Counted from the stretch's first letter, positions 18,588 through 26,942 are shown. The stretch is DNA of 64,000 nt from Halobacterium litoreum (GCF_021233415.1 NZ_CP089466.1:558001-622000); one strand, 5' to 3'. The notes: generated by a model from the sequence alone, not told the origin. Made by a program: numbers and translations.

Positions 18588-19730
18588 TTACAGTTCGTTC
18601 AGTTTCCGCAGCAGTTGGCCTTCGTACTCTTCGTCGTGTTCGATGCCCTTGAGTTCGAGGACGTTGCGTTCGAGTTTGTCGAGGGCGACGTGGAACGCGT
18701 TGTCTGCGCCGTAGCCTTCGCCGGAGCCGGCGACCTGGCCCTTGTTGGTGCGGAGGCGAATCTGGGCCTGAATCAGGGGGGTGCCGCGGAGCTTCTCCTT
18801 GTGCTTGTGGAGGCGGACGTGGGCGTGGTGGACGTTCATCTCGCCGTACTTCGCGGCGACCTGTTCGATGCGCTCTTGGACTTCCTGTCGGGAGAGCGCG
18901 TCGAGCAGTTCGATGTTCGTAATCTGGACGTCGAGGTGCTCTTCTTCGGTGTAGGAGAGCGCGCGCAGCACGTCCGTCTTCGTGAGGATGCCGCCGACAA
19001 CGCGGTCGTCGTCGGCGGGCGTGACGACGACGCCGGAGTAGTCGTTGTCGAGCATCTCGCCGACGGCGTCCTTGACGCTGTCTTCGACGGTGACCGTCTC
19101 GACGGGGCTGGACATCTCGTCGTAGACGGGGAGGTCGAGCAGGCGCTCGATTTCGCCGCGTCGGTCGCCGCGGGTGGTCTTCTGGTTGTCGCGGACGACG
19201 AAGTCGACGATGTCGTGTCGGGTGACGATGCCGGTCAGGAAGCCGCTATCGTCGACCACGGGAAGGCGGGAGATGCCGTGTTCGCGCAGGAGATTGATGA
19301 CCTTCCCCATGGTGTCGTCCTCGGCGACGGTGACGACGTTCTCCGTGAAGATGTCGCCGACGGTGAGCGCGTCGAGGTTCTCCAGCACCGCTTCGAGGAT
19401 GGCGTCCTCGGTGACGACGCCCCAGAGGTTGTCCGCCTCGAAGACGGGCGCGATTTTCGTGCCGCCCTCGACGAGCATGCGTGCGGTCTCCCGCACGTCC
19501 TCGGTGCGGGAGATTTTCGGCGCGTCGGCGACGAGCGCGGCGACCTTCGTGTCGTCCTCGATGTGGGACTGGATGAGCTGTCGCTGCGTGATGACGCCCT
19601 CGTACTGTCCGGCTTCAGTGACGATGATGCCCTTCGGGTTCTCCTCCTCGAAGATAGAGCGGACCTTGCCCAACCGTTCCTCGGCTTCGACCTCGGCGTA
19701 GTCGTTCGTCGCGATGTCAGAGATATCCAT
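18588..19730 (-). CDS. Four-CBS-domain protein fused to a ribosome-hibernation-like domain
   Basis: This 380-residue protein has two CBS pairs: residues about 1-125 (MDISDIATNDYAEVEAEER, then KISRTEDVRETARMLVEGG) and 125-270 (VGDIFTENVVTVAEDDTMG, then YDEMSSPVETVTVEDSV). A C-terminal domain (275-380) follows with the HPF/RaiA layout (VQITNIELLDALSRQEVQERI, cited as a landmark, VHHAHVRLHKHKEKLRG, DNAFHVALDKLERNVLE). CBS pairs bind adenosyl nucleotides; HPF binds the small ribosomal subunit. Energy-sensing ribosome silencing is the inference. The upstream AATAAAGTTC resembles a TATA box. Confidence 0.85.
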   Translation of the reverse strand: MDISDIATNDYAEVEAEERLGKVRSIFEEENPKGIIVTEAGQYEGVITQRQLIQSHIEDDTKVAALVADAPKISRTEDVRETARMLVEGGTKIAPVFEADNLWGVVTEDAILEAVLENLDALTVGDIFTENVVTVAEDDTMGKVINLLREHGISRLPVVDDSGFLTGIVTRHDIVDFVVRDNQKTTRGDRRGEIERLLDLPVYDEMSSPVETVTVEDSVKDAVGEMLDNDYSGVVVTPADDDRVVGGILTKTDVLRALSYTEEEHLDVQITNIELLDALSRQEVQERIEQVAAKYGEMNVHHAHVRLHKHKEKLRGTPLIQAQIRLRTNKGQVAGSGEGYGADNAFHVALDKLERNVLELKGIEHDEEYEGQLLRKLNEL

Positions 19731-19838
19731 GGTCCTACACCCGGAACGACACGGACCAGCGTCTTGAACTTTATTGCGGCTCTCGCGGACTCGGAGCGCC
19801 GTCGTAGAGTTTTACCGGTGGGGTGCGTAGGCGCTGTC

Positions 19839-20144
19839 GTGCTCCCAGACGTCGGCGCGGCGTTCGGCGATTACACGTACCTCGCGACGGAGGTCGCGTT
19901 CGGCTCGCTCGCCGTCGCCTTGCTCTACCGCGCCGACGCGCTCCGTCGCGCGGCGACGACCGTCGCGGTTCTCTACCCCGTCGCGTACGTCTGGGACTGG
20001 TACACGCTCACTATCGGCGTGTTCGCAATCGAACTACGGACCGGCGTCGACCTCCTCGGCATCCCAATCGAGGAACACATCTTCATGGTGGTCGTGCCGG
20101 CGCTCGTCGTCGCGTTCCACGAGACGCTCCACGGCGAGAACTAA
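19839..20144 (+). CDS. Single lycopene-cyclase domain protein (CrtYc/CrtYd-like)
   Basis: A 101-residue membrane protein with three hydrophobic segments and the IPIEEHIFMV signature of heterodimeric-type lycopene cyclases (PxEE motif) near residue 78. The haloarchaeal CrtY that makes beta-carotene for retinal normally has two such domains in one chain. This one carries only one, so it may act as a homodimer, pair with another subunit, or have drifted in function. A GTTTTACC box about 30 bases upstream supports the GTG start at 19839. Confidence 0.8.
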   Translation: MLPDVGAAFGDYTYLATEVAFGSLAVALLYRADALRRAATTVAVLYPVAYVWDWYTLTIGVFAIELRTGVDLLGIPIEEHIFMVVVPALVVAFHETLHGEN

Positions 20145-20169
20145 GTGCGTAGCCCGAATAGCCCCGTAC

Positions 20170-20277
20170 ATGGGCGACCGCGCGTGCTGGCTGTCCTACT
20201 GTCCCGAGTGCGACGCGCGAGCGACCGTCGCAGACGACGAGTGTCCGGCGTGCGGGACGTCGCTGCCCGACGAGTGA
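20170..20277 (+). CDS. Short zinc-ribbon protein (35 residues)
   Basis: MGDRACWLSYCPECDARATV, then DDECPACGTSLPDE: two CPxC knuckles separated by about ten residues, enough for one zinc ribbon. It is far shorter than usual gene-finding cut-offs, but the composition, the intact pair of knuckles and the clean ATG/TGA make it credible. It lies 25 bases after the lycopene-cyclase domain gene and may share its transcript. The function is unknown. Confidence 0.65.
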   Translation: MGDRACWLSYCPECDARATVADDECPACGTSLPDE

Positions 20278-20342
20278 CTGCGAGGCGAGCCTGCGCCGCG
20301 ACGACCCGAAAGTAAAAACGTCGCCTCGACCAACCACGACGC

Positions 20343-20567
20343 GTGACCGACGAAACGACGCGGTCCCGCTGGACGCTGCTCGGCTTCGGCGGCGCCGCGA
20401 GCCTCTGTTGTATCGGTGCGACGGGCGCCGCTGCCGGCGGTGCGGCGACCGGCGTCGTCGCCACGGCGACGAGCGGACTCGTGCAGGTGGCCGTGACCGC
20501 GCTCACGCTGGCGCTCGTCGCCGGCGCGCTCCGTCTCCGCCGTGGCGGCGACGCCTGCGAGCGCTGA
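20343..20567 (+). CDS. Small membrane protein with a CC pair
   Basis: This 74-residue protein has two hydrophobic segments and a SLCCIGATGAAAGGAA motif at the start of the first. The vicinal cysteines in a Gly/Ala-rich helix recall MerT-like metal-transport helices, but the protein is too short to assign. GTG start. A short AT-rich stretch (AGTAAAAACG, 20311-20320) lies about 23-32 bases upstream and would suit a leaderless start. It is followed by a gene-free 140 bases before the sensor kinase. Confidence 0.6.
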   Translation: MTDETTRSRWTLLGFGGAASLCCIGATGAAAGGAATGVVATATSGLVQVAVTALTLALVAGALRLRRGGDACER

Positions 20568-20709
20568 CGGCGCTCGCGCCCGAGACGTGTCGATATCCGA
20601 CACGTCCGCACGCCTACGAATGACTGCTCCCAATTTGCAGGCCGCGAACTGGCAGTAGAATGGCTCTCGGCACCGTCGAACTTTTGTGTCAGGCGCGCCG
20701 GTATCGGCT

Positions 20710-22470
20710 ATGAGCGACTGCGGGGAGGGTCGGGACGCGCCGCTGAAGGCCCGCGTCCTCGACCGGATATCCGACGGCGTCGTCGGACTCGACGCCGACC
20801 TCCGGTACACGTTCGTCAACGACACCGCCGCGGACTTCCTCGGCGTGTCCCGCGAGGAACTGCTCGGCACGCACCTCTGGGAGGTGTTCCCGGACGCCAC
20901 CGGCACGACCGCCCAAGAGAAGATTCGCGAAGCCCTCGACACCCGACGACAGACCTCCTACGAGCGGTACAACGACCAGACCGACCAGTGGTACAACACG
21001 CGCGTCTACCCCGACGAAGACGGCGTCACGCTCTACTTCACGACGATATCGGAGCGCGAGGAGTTCGAGTACGAGTTCGACGCGAACCGCCAACTGACGG
21101 AACTGATTCGGAACACCACCGAGGCCATCTACGTCAAGGACCGCGACGGCCACTACCGACTGATGAACGAGGCCGCAGCCAACCTCTTCGGCCTCGACTC
21201 CGAGGCGGTCCTCGGGAAACACGACGAAGAACTCTTCGACGCGGAGTCGACGGCGGGCATCCGCGCCGTCGACGAAGCGGTCGTCGAACACGGCGAACCC
21301 CGGACGCGCGAATCCGCCCTCTACATCGACGGCGAGCGCCACGTCTTCCTGACGAACAAGTACCCCTACCGGGACGACGACGGCAACGTCGTCGGCGTCA
21401 TGGGCATCAGCCGCGACATCACCGACCGGAACCACCGCGAACAGCGCCTCGAGGAACTCACCGAACAGTACGACGCGCTCTGCGAGAACGCCCAGGACGG
21501 CATCTTCGTCGTCAACGTCGACACCGCGGGCGACGAGACGACCTTCCGATTCGAGCGCCTGAGCCCCTCCACCGAGTCGATGACCGGCCTGCACAACGAC
21601 GACGTCCGCGGGAAGACGCTCCGCGAGGCGCTCGGCGCCGACATCGCGTCGACACTCCGCGAGAACTACCGGCGCTGTGTCGACGCTCGCGAACCGATCA
21701 CGTTCGAGGAGACGTTCTCCCTCCCCGAGGGGTCGATGACCCTCCAGACGAAACTCGCGCCCGTCGTCGTCGACGGCGACGTCACCCGAATCGTCGGTAT
21801 CACGCGCGACACGACCACTCGCGTCGAACGCGAAGCGTCCCTCGAACGCCGGAACGAGCGCTTAGACGAGTTCGCGGCGGTCATCTCTCACGACCTCCGG
21901 AACCCCCTCAGCATCGCGCAGGGCCACTCCGCGCTGCTCGCCGACGACAGCGACGCCGGCGACGTCGAGCAGATTCTCGCCGCGCTCGAACGCATGGACG
22001 CCATCGTGCAGGACACCCTCACACTCGCCCGCCAGGGACGGACCGTCGCCGACACCGAACCCGTCGAACTCCGGTCGCTCGTCCACCGATACTGGCGCAT
22101 GGTCGACACGCGCGCCGCGACCGTCGACGTCGTCGACGACGTCACCGTCGACGGCGACCCCAGTCGACTCGGCCAGGCGCTGGAGAACCTCTTCCGGAAC
22201 GCCGTCGAACACGCCGGCGACACCGCGACCGTTCGCGTCGGCCGCGCCACCGACGCCGGCTTCTACGTCGAAGACGACGGCCCCGGCATCCCCGACGACC
22301 AGCGAAACCAGGTGTTCGACGCCGGCCACACGTCCGTCGCCGACGGCACCGGCTTCGGCCTCGCCATCGTCGAACGCATCGCCGACGCCCACGGCTGGCA
22401 AGTCGACGTGCGCGACAGCGAGTCCGGCGGTGCACGCTTCGAGTTCTCAGACGTCGACGTCGTCTCGTAA
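20710..22470 (+). CDS. Soluble PAS-domain sensor histidine kinase
   Basis: This 586-residue protein has three PAS domains: about 12-110 (GLDADLRYTFVNDTAADFLG), 125-240 (YVKDRDGHYRLMNEAAANLF) and 245-375. A DHp domain follows with VISHDLRNPLS (His at 394). The HATPase has LFRNAVEHAG (N box), EDDGPGIPDD (G1, about 522) and GTGFGLAIVERIADAHG (G2). There are no membrane segments, so it senses a cytoplasmic cue such as redox state, light or a ligand. ATG 20710 is preferred to GTG 20686 because CTTTTG at 20681-20686 looks like its TATA box. No response regulator is adjacent. Confidence 0.9.
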   Translation: MSDCGEGRDAPLKARVLDRISDGVVGLDADLRYTFVNDTAADFLGVSREELLGTHLWEVFPDATGTTAQEKIREALDTRRQTSYERYNDQTDQWYNTRVYPDEDGVTLYFTTISEREEFEYEFDANRQLTELIRNTTEAIYVKDRDGHYRLMNEAAANLFGLDSEAVLGKHDEELFDAESTAGIRAVDEAVVEHGEPRTRESALYIDGERHVFLTNKYPYRDDDGNVVGVMGISRDITDRNHREQRLEELTEQYDALCENAQDGIFVVNVDTAGDETTFRFERLSPSTESMTGLHNDDVRGKTLREALGADIASTLRENYRRCVDAREPITFEETFSLPEGSMTLQTKLAPVVVDGDVTRIVGITRDTTTRVEREASLERRNERLDEFAAVISHDLRNPLSIAQGHSALLADDSDAGDVEQILAALERMDAIVQDTLTLARQGRTVADTEPVELRSLVHRYWRMVDTRAATVDVVDDVTVDGDPSRLGQALENLFRNAVEHAGDTATVRVGRATDAGFYVEDDGPGIPDDQRNQVFDAGHTSVADGTGFGLAIVERIADAHGWQVDVRDSESGGARFEFSDVDVVS

Positions 22471-22508
22471 GTCGGCCGCGGCGCTCGTCGGTTCGAGTTT
22501 CAGAACAC

Positions 22509-22589
22509 GGGCCGAGCGGATTCGAACCTCGGTCGGACGTGCTCGCTTCGCTGTGCGCGACCTCCCTGATTCAAATCTGGCGGACCATT
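22509..22589. repeat. Imperfect palindrome with T-arm-like ends
   Basis: The left end reads GCCGAGCGGATTCGAACC and the right end GATTCAAATCTGGCGGACC. They are roughly inverted to each other and resemble the 3' portion of a tRNA gene read backwards. The middle (GTCGGACGTGCTCGC-TTCG-CTGTGCGCGACC) also pairs partly. There is no anticodon arm, so it is not a tRNA. It may be a tRNA-derived remnant or a mobile palindrome. Confidence 0.4.
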
Positions 22590-22604
22590 CACGCGGGTAT
22601 CACG

Positions 22605-22632
22605 CGACCAGCGACAGAACCGTCGCTGGTCG
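22605..22632. repeat. Perfect 11-base inverted repeat downstream of tRNA-Val
   Basis: CGACCAGCGAC (22605-22615) and GTCGCTGGTCG (22622-22632) are separated by AGAACC. On the minus strand this hairpin lies 20 bases past the tRNA-Val 3' end and could terminate or process that transcript. For the plus strand it lies 135 bases after the kinase stop. Confidence 0.6.
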
Positions 22633-22651
22633 GCGTGAGTTAGTTGAGAAG

Positions 22652-22726
22652 TGGGTTGGGGCGGATTTGAACCGCCGACCTCCTCCATGTCAAGGAGGTG
22701 TCATAGCCTGACTAGACCACCAACCC
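22652..22726 (-). tRNA. tRNA-Val (anticodon GAC)
   Basis: The minus strand folds as a complete cloverleaf. The acceptor stem is GGGTTGG/CCAACCC. The anticodon stem CCTCC/GGAGG has loop TTGACAT, so the anticodon is GAC. The variable loop is short and the T-arm is GGCGG-TTCAAAT-CCGCC. The discriminator base is A and CCA is not encoded. It has no intron. It lies between the histidine kinase and the trp operon, transcribed against both. Confidence 0.95.
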
Positions 22727-22821
22727 TCGCGGACTTCGAACGCATCCAATCGTTGTCCGGGGGTATAGTTGAAGGTTTCGAATCGGGGAGTGCGTCGGGG
22801 GTGTCACCGCGTCGCACGACA

Positions 22822-22849
22822 GGTTTAAGTTTTCGTACAATGTTGTACA
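22822..22849 (+). promoter_or_regulatory. trp operon promoter with palindromic operator candidate
   Basis: GGTTTAAGTTTTC (from about 22822) is a good TATA region. It is followed at once by the perfect 14-base palindrome GTACAATGTTGTAC (22835-22848), and TGTACA (22844-22849) overlaps its end. A related AGTACATT occurs at about 22864-22871. Binding there would block the initiation complex. TGTACA is the TRP box bound by TrpY in Methanothermobacter; whether a haloarchaeal regulator uses it here is inference. Confidence 0.6.
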
Positions 22850-22881
22850 CTACAACCCGAAACAGTACATTGGTGTCTACT

Positions 22882-23892
22882 ATGCAGGAATACATCGAAC
22901 GCGCCACGGCGGGCGAGGACCTCACACTCGACGAGGCCCGCGACGCCGTCACGCGACTGCTCGAGGACGCGACCGACGCCGAAATCGGTGCGCTGCTCGC
23001 GGCGCTCCGCGCGAAAGGCGAGACCGAGACCGAAATCGCGGGGTTCGCGCAGGGAATGCGGGACGCCGCACACACCATCGACCCGGACCGCGCGCCCCTC
23101 GTCGACACCTGCGGCACGGGCGGCGACGACTACGACACCATCAACGTCTCCACGACGTCCACGATGGTCGCCAGCGGCGCCGGCGTCCCGGTCGCCAAGC
23201 ACGGCAACTACTCCGTCTCCTCGTCGTCGGGCAGTTCCGACGTTCTCGACGAGGTGGGCGTCGACCTCGACGCCGACCCGGAGGCGGTCGAAGAGCGCAT
23301 CGAGGCCGACGGCATCGGTTACATGCACGCGCCCGCGTTCCACCCCGCGATGAAGGCCGTCATCGGCGCGCGCCGCGACCTCGGCGTGCGCACCATCTTC
23401 AACGTCCTCGGTCCGCTCACGAACCCGGCCGGCGCCGACGCGCAGGTCGTCGGCGTCTACGACCCCGACCTCGTGCCCGTGCTCGCGTCCGCGCTCTCCC
23501 ACATGGACGTGGACCGCGCGGTGGTCGTCCACGGCGACGGTCTCGACGAGTTCGCGCTCCACGGCGAGTCCGTCGTCGCCGAAGTGGACGGCGACTCGGT
23601 CGAGGAGTACACCGTCACGCCCGACGACTTCGGTCTCGACGAGGCGCCCATCGAAGCGGTCGCCGGCGGCACGCCCGCGGAGAACGCACAGGACCTCCGG
23701 GGCATCGTCACCGGCGACGTGACCGGCGCGAAGCGAGACATCATCCTCGCGAACGCGGGCGCCGCCGTCTACGTCGGCGGCGAGGCCGACTCCCTGCGCG
23801 AGGGCGCCGAGCGCGCCCGCGAAGCCATCGACTCCGGCGCGGCCGCCGAGACGCTGCGCGCGCTCCGCGAGCCCCCCGTGGCGGCGCGATGA
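22882..23892 (+). CDS. trpD: Anthranilate phosphoribosyltransferase
   Basis: This 336-residue enzyme transfers phosphoribose from PRPP to anthranilate. It has the PRPP-binding signature VDTCGTGGDDYDTINVST (about 73-90), the KHGNYSVSSSSGSSD loop and the FNVLGPLTNPAG motif. ATG 22882 follows the operator region by about 33 bases. It is the first of four overlapping trp genes; trpF starts 4 bases before its stop ends. The order D-F-E-G is the known haloarchaeal arrangement, with trpCBA elsewhere. Confidence 0.96.
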   Translation: MQEYIERATAGEDLTLDEARDAVTRLLEDATDAEIGALLAALRAKGETETEIAGFAQGMRDAAHTIDPDRAPLVDTCGTGGDDYDTINVSTTSTMVASGAGVPVAKHGNYSVSSSSGSSDVLDEVGVDLDADPEAVEERIEADGIGYMHAPAFHPAMKAVIGARRDLGVRTIFNVLGPLTNPAGADAQVVGVYDPDLVPVLASALSHMDVDRAVVVHGDGLDEFALHGESVVAEVDGDSVEEYTVTPDDFGLDEAPIEAVAGGTPAENAQDLRGIVTGDVTGAKRDIILANAGAAVYVGGEADSLREGAERAREAIDSGAAAETLRALREPPVAAR

Positions 23893-24536
23893 CGCGCGCG
23901 AAAGTCTGTGGATTGACGACCGAGCGCGACCGCGACGCGGCTGTCGACGCGGGCGCCGACGCGGTCGGGGTCATTTCGGACGTGCCCGTGGACACGCACC
24001 GAGAGGTGAGCGCGACACGCGCCGAGGAACTGCTCGCGGGCGCGCCGCCGTTCGTCACCACCGTGCTCGTGACGATGCCCGAAACGCCGGAGGGCGCCGT
24101 CCGCATCGCCGAACGCGTGGCGCCCGACGTCCTCCAGATTCACGGCGACCTCCCCGTCGGCGACGTGGCGTACGTCGCGTCGAACACCGACTGTCGCGTC
24201 CTCAAGACCGTGGACGCGGGCGACCCGGACGGCGCGCGCTACGACGACGTGGTGGACGCGCTCCTCGTAGACTCCGTGGACGCCGAGGGCGCAGGCGGCA
24301 CGGGCGAGACTCACGACTGGGACGCCACCCGCGAGTTCGCCGACTCAGTCGACTCGCCGGTCGTGCTCGCTGGCGGCCTCACTCCGGCGAACGTCGCCGA
24401 GGCCGCCGCGACCGTCGACCCGTTCGCCGTCGACGTGGCCTCCGGCGTCGAGGCCGACGACGGCACGAAAGACCACGACGCAGTCCGCGAGTTCGTCGCG
24501 AGCGCGCGCCGCGACCCGGCGGTGGTCGAGTCGTGA
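23889..24536 (+). CDS. trpF: Phosphoribosylanthranilate isomerase
   Basis: This 215-residue TIM-barrel enzyme has KVCGLTTERDRDAAVDAGAD at the N-terminus (the catalytic Cys is in KVCGL). LQIHGD is the mid-barrel motif. A catalytic Asp lies in LLVDSVD. The phosphate site is formed by VLAGGLTPANV and VDVASGVE. It converts PRA to CdRP. It overlaps trpD by 4 bases (ATGA) and trpE by one base. Confidence 0.95.
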   Translation: MTRAKVCGLTTERDRDAAVDAGADAVGVISDVPVDTHREVSATRAEELLAGAPPFVTTVLVTMPETPEGAVRIAERVAPDVLQIHGDLPVGDVAYVASNTDCRVLKTVDAGDPDGARYDDVVDALLVDSVDAEGAGGTGETHDWDATREFADSVDSPVVLAGGLTPANVAEAAATVDPFAVDVASGVEADDGTKDHDAVREFVASARRDPAVVES

Positions 24537-26158
24537 TGGACGCTACCCGCGACGAGTTCGTCGACCTCGCGAGCGACGGCCCCGCGGTCGTTCGCGTCGC
24601 GGCGACCGTCGACACCGACGTGACGCCGCTGACCGCCTACGACGCGCTCACCGGCGGCGACGAGAGCGACGCGGCCGACGGACGGGACGACCAGTACGGC
24701 TTCCTGCTGGAGAGCGCGGAGAAAACGTCCGCGAGCGACCCTGACGGCGCGTTCCAGCCTTCCGGGGCCTCCGAGAGCCGGCACGCCCGGTACTCGTTCG
24801 TCGGCTACGACCCCGCCGCGGTCGTCTCCGTGAGTCCCGAGAACACTGACATCAACGTCCTGCGCGACGAGCGCGCCGTCGACTTCCTCGGCGAGGGCGA
24901 CGGCGACGTGCTCGACCGGCTCCGGGGCGCACTCCCGGACCTGCCCCGCCGCGGCTTCCCCGACGAGGACCGGCAACTGCTCGACGGCGGCCTCGTCGGC
25001 TTCCTCGCGTACGACGCGGTCTACGACCTCTGGCTCGACGAGGTGGGCGTGGAGCGCCCGGAGACGCCGCTCCCCGACGCCGAGTTCGCGCTGTCGACGC
25101 GCACGCTCGTCTTCGACCGCGCGACCGGCTCCGTCTCGCTCGTGTTCACGCCCGTGGTCGGCGATGAGGACGACGCGGCCGCGGTGTACGACGACCTGCG
25201 CGCCGAGGCCGAGCGCGTCCGGGAGGTGCTTGCGAACGCCGACGACCCCGACTTCGGCGGCTTCCGCGTCACCGACGAGCGCGCCGGCGACCGCGAGTCC
25301 TACGAGGAGAGCGTCGCGACCGCGAAGGAGGCCGTTCTCGACGGCGAAGTGTACCAGGCGGTCGTCTCGCGCACGCGAGAACTCGACGGCGACGTCGACC
25401 CCCGCGGCCTGTACGCGGCGCTCCGGGACGTGAACCCCTCGCCGTACATGTTCCTGCTCGCGCACGGCGACCGCACCGTGGTCGGCGCGAGCCCCGAGAC
25501 ATTGGTCGCGGTCCACGACGACACCGTGTTGAACAACCCCATCGCGGGCACCTGTCCGCGGGGGTCGAGCCCCGTCGAGGACCGCCGGCTGGCCGGCGAG
25601 ATGCTCGCCGACGAGAAGGAGCGCGCCGAGCACACGATGCTCGTCGACCTCGCGCGCAACGACGTGCGCCGCGTCAGCGAACCGGGGAGCGTCGCCGTCC
25701 CCGAGTTCATGCGCGTGCTGAAGTACAGCCACGTCCAGCACATCGAGTCCACCGTGACCGGCACGCTCGCCGGGGACGCCGACTGCTTCGACGCGACGCG
25801 GGCGTCGTTCCCGGCGGGCACACTCTCGGGCGCGCCGAAGGTCCGCGCGATGGAGCACATCGACGCGCTCGAATCGAGTCCGCGGGGAATCTACGGCGGC
25901 GGCGTCGGCTACTTCTCGTGGACGGGCGACGCGGAGTTCGCCATCGCCATCCGGTCGGCGACCATCACGTCGGACGGCGACGAGGACACCCTCCGCGTGC
26001 GCGCCGGAGCGGGCGTCGTCGCGGACAGCGACCCGAGCGCGGAGTTCGAGGAGACCGAAGCGAAGATGGACGGCGTGCTCGCCGCCGTCGAGCGCATCCG
26101 GGAGGAACCGACCGAGGGAACCGAGGAAGCCGACGTCGCGGTGGAGGTGTCGCGATGA
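24536..26158 (+). CDS. trpE: Anthranilate synthase component I
   Basis: This 540-residue chorismate-binding enzyme has an N-terminal regulatory lobe with the feedback site region (SRHARYSFVGYDP, after about 80). The C-terminal catalytic lobe has GEVYQAVVSR, NPSPYMFLL, GASPETLV, PIAGTCPRG, DEKERAEHTMLVDLARND and GTLSGAPKVRAMEHID. It makes anthranilate from chorismate with TrpG. ATG 24536 overlaps the trpF stop by one base; a GTG one codon earlier is also possible. It overlaps trpG by 4 bases. Confidence 0.96.
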   Translation: MDATRDEFVDLASDGPAVVRVAATVDTDVTPLTAYDALTGGDESDAADGRDDQYGFLLESAEKTSASDPDGAFQPSGASESRHARYSFVGYDPAAVVSVSPENTDINVLRDERAVDFLGEGDGDVLDRLRGALPDLPRRGFPDEDRQLLDGGLVGFLAYDAVYDLWLDEVGVERPETPLPDAEFALSTRTLVFDRATGSVSLVFTPVVGDEDDAAAVYDDLRAEAERVREVLANADDPDFGGFRVTDERAGDRESYEESVATAKEAVLDGEVYQAVVSRTRELDGDVDPRGLYAALRDVNPSPYMFLLAHGDRTVVGASPETLVAVHDDTVLNNPIAGTCPRGSSPVEDRRLAGEMLADEKERAEHTMLVDLARNDVRRVSEPGSVAVPEFMRVLKYSHVQHIESTVTGTLAGDADCFDATRASFPAGTLSGAPKVRAMEHIDALESSPRGIYGGGVGYFSWTGDAEFAIAIRSATITSDGDEDTLRVRAGAGVVADSDPSAEFEETEAKMDGVLAAVERIREEPTEGTEEADVAVEVSR

Positions 26159-26739
26159 AGGTGTTGTTCGTGGACAACTTCGACTCGTTCACGTACAACC
26201 TCGTTGAGTACGTCTCCGAGCAGGAAGTCGGGGGCGAGCGTCCCGACACGGAAGTCGTGAAGAACACCGCGTCGCTCGCCGACGTGCGCGCTTCCGACCC
26301 GGACGCAGTCGTGATTTCGCCGGGGCCCGGCCACCCAGAGAACGACCGGGACGTGGGCGTGACCAGCGACGTGCTCCGGGAAGTCAGCCCCGGCGTGCCG
26401 ACGCTCGGCGTTTGTCTCGGCATGGAGGCCGCCGTCCACGAGTACGGCGGCGCCGTCGGGCGCGCGCCCGAGCCGATGCACGGCAAGACGAGTCCCGTCA
26501 GCCACGACGACCGCGGCGTGTTCGCCGGCCTCGAACAGGGGTTCCCGGCGGCGCGCTACCACTCGCTGGCCTGCACCGAGATTCCGGACTGTTTCGAGGT
26601 TTCGGCGACCACCGAGGGCGACCTGCCGATGGGCGTCCGGCACCGCGAACACCCCATCGAGTGCGTGCAGTTCCACCCCGAGTCCGTCCTCACCGGCGCG
26701 GGACACGACGTGGTCGAGAACTTCCTCGCCGGCGTCTAA
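26155..26739 (+). CDS. trpG: Anthranilate synthase component II (glutamine amidotransferase)
   Basis: This 194-residue class I amidotransferase has FVDNFDSFTYNLVEY at the N-terminus, ISPGPGHP, the nucleophile in LGVCLGMEAA (Cys about 84) and the His/Glu pair in VQFHPESVLT. It supplies ammonia to TrpE. It is the last gene of the trp operon, and its stop overlaps that of a convergent small membrane protein by 4 bases. Met instead of Gln follows Gly in the oxyanion region (CLGME), unlike the common CLGHQ. Confidence 0.95.
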   Translation: MKVLFVDNFDSFTYNLVEYVSEQEVGGERPDTEVVKNTASLADVRASDPDAVVISPGPGHPENDRDVGVTSDVLREVSPGVPTLGVCLGMEAAVHEYGGAVGRAPEPMHGKTSPVSHDDRGVFAGLEQGFPAARYHSLACTEIPDCFEVSATTEGDLPMGVRHREHPIECVQFHPESVLTGAGHDVVENFLAGV

Positions 26740-26942
26740 CCGACCAGCGTCGTCACGACCCACGCCGCGCCGACGAGCATTGTCGCGACGACGACGAGTT
26801 TCCACGCGATGCTCAGGAGGACGCGACCGACGAGCACAACGACGGCGATGGCGACCAGCGCGAGCAACAGCGTCCCGAGCGGCGACGACGTGAGGCCGCC
26901 GAGCGCGAGCAGTGCGGGCGAGAGCAGTGCGGGCGAGAGCAT
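26736..26942 (-). CDS. Small membrane protein, hypothetical
   Basis: A 68-residue protein starting MLSPALLSPALLALGG. It has one or two hydrophobic helices (LGTLLLALVAIAVVVLVG and IAWKLVVVATMLVGAAWVV). The start region contains a tandem 15-base repeat (AGCAGTGCGGGCGAG twice, 26907-26936), which gives the repeated LLSPA. An ATG four codons upstream is equally open. It is convergent with trpG, with a 4-base overlap. No function is recognised. Confidence 0.6.
   Translation of the reverse strand: MLSPALLSPALLALGGLTSSPLGTLLLALVAIAVVVLVGRVLLSIAWKLVVVATMLVGAAWVVTTLVG

Noticed and set aside
20686-20710. GTG 20686 as start of the histidine kinase
   Set aside because: It overlaps the likely TATA box (CTTTTG). 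ATG 20710 has the expected leaderless spacing.
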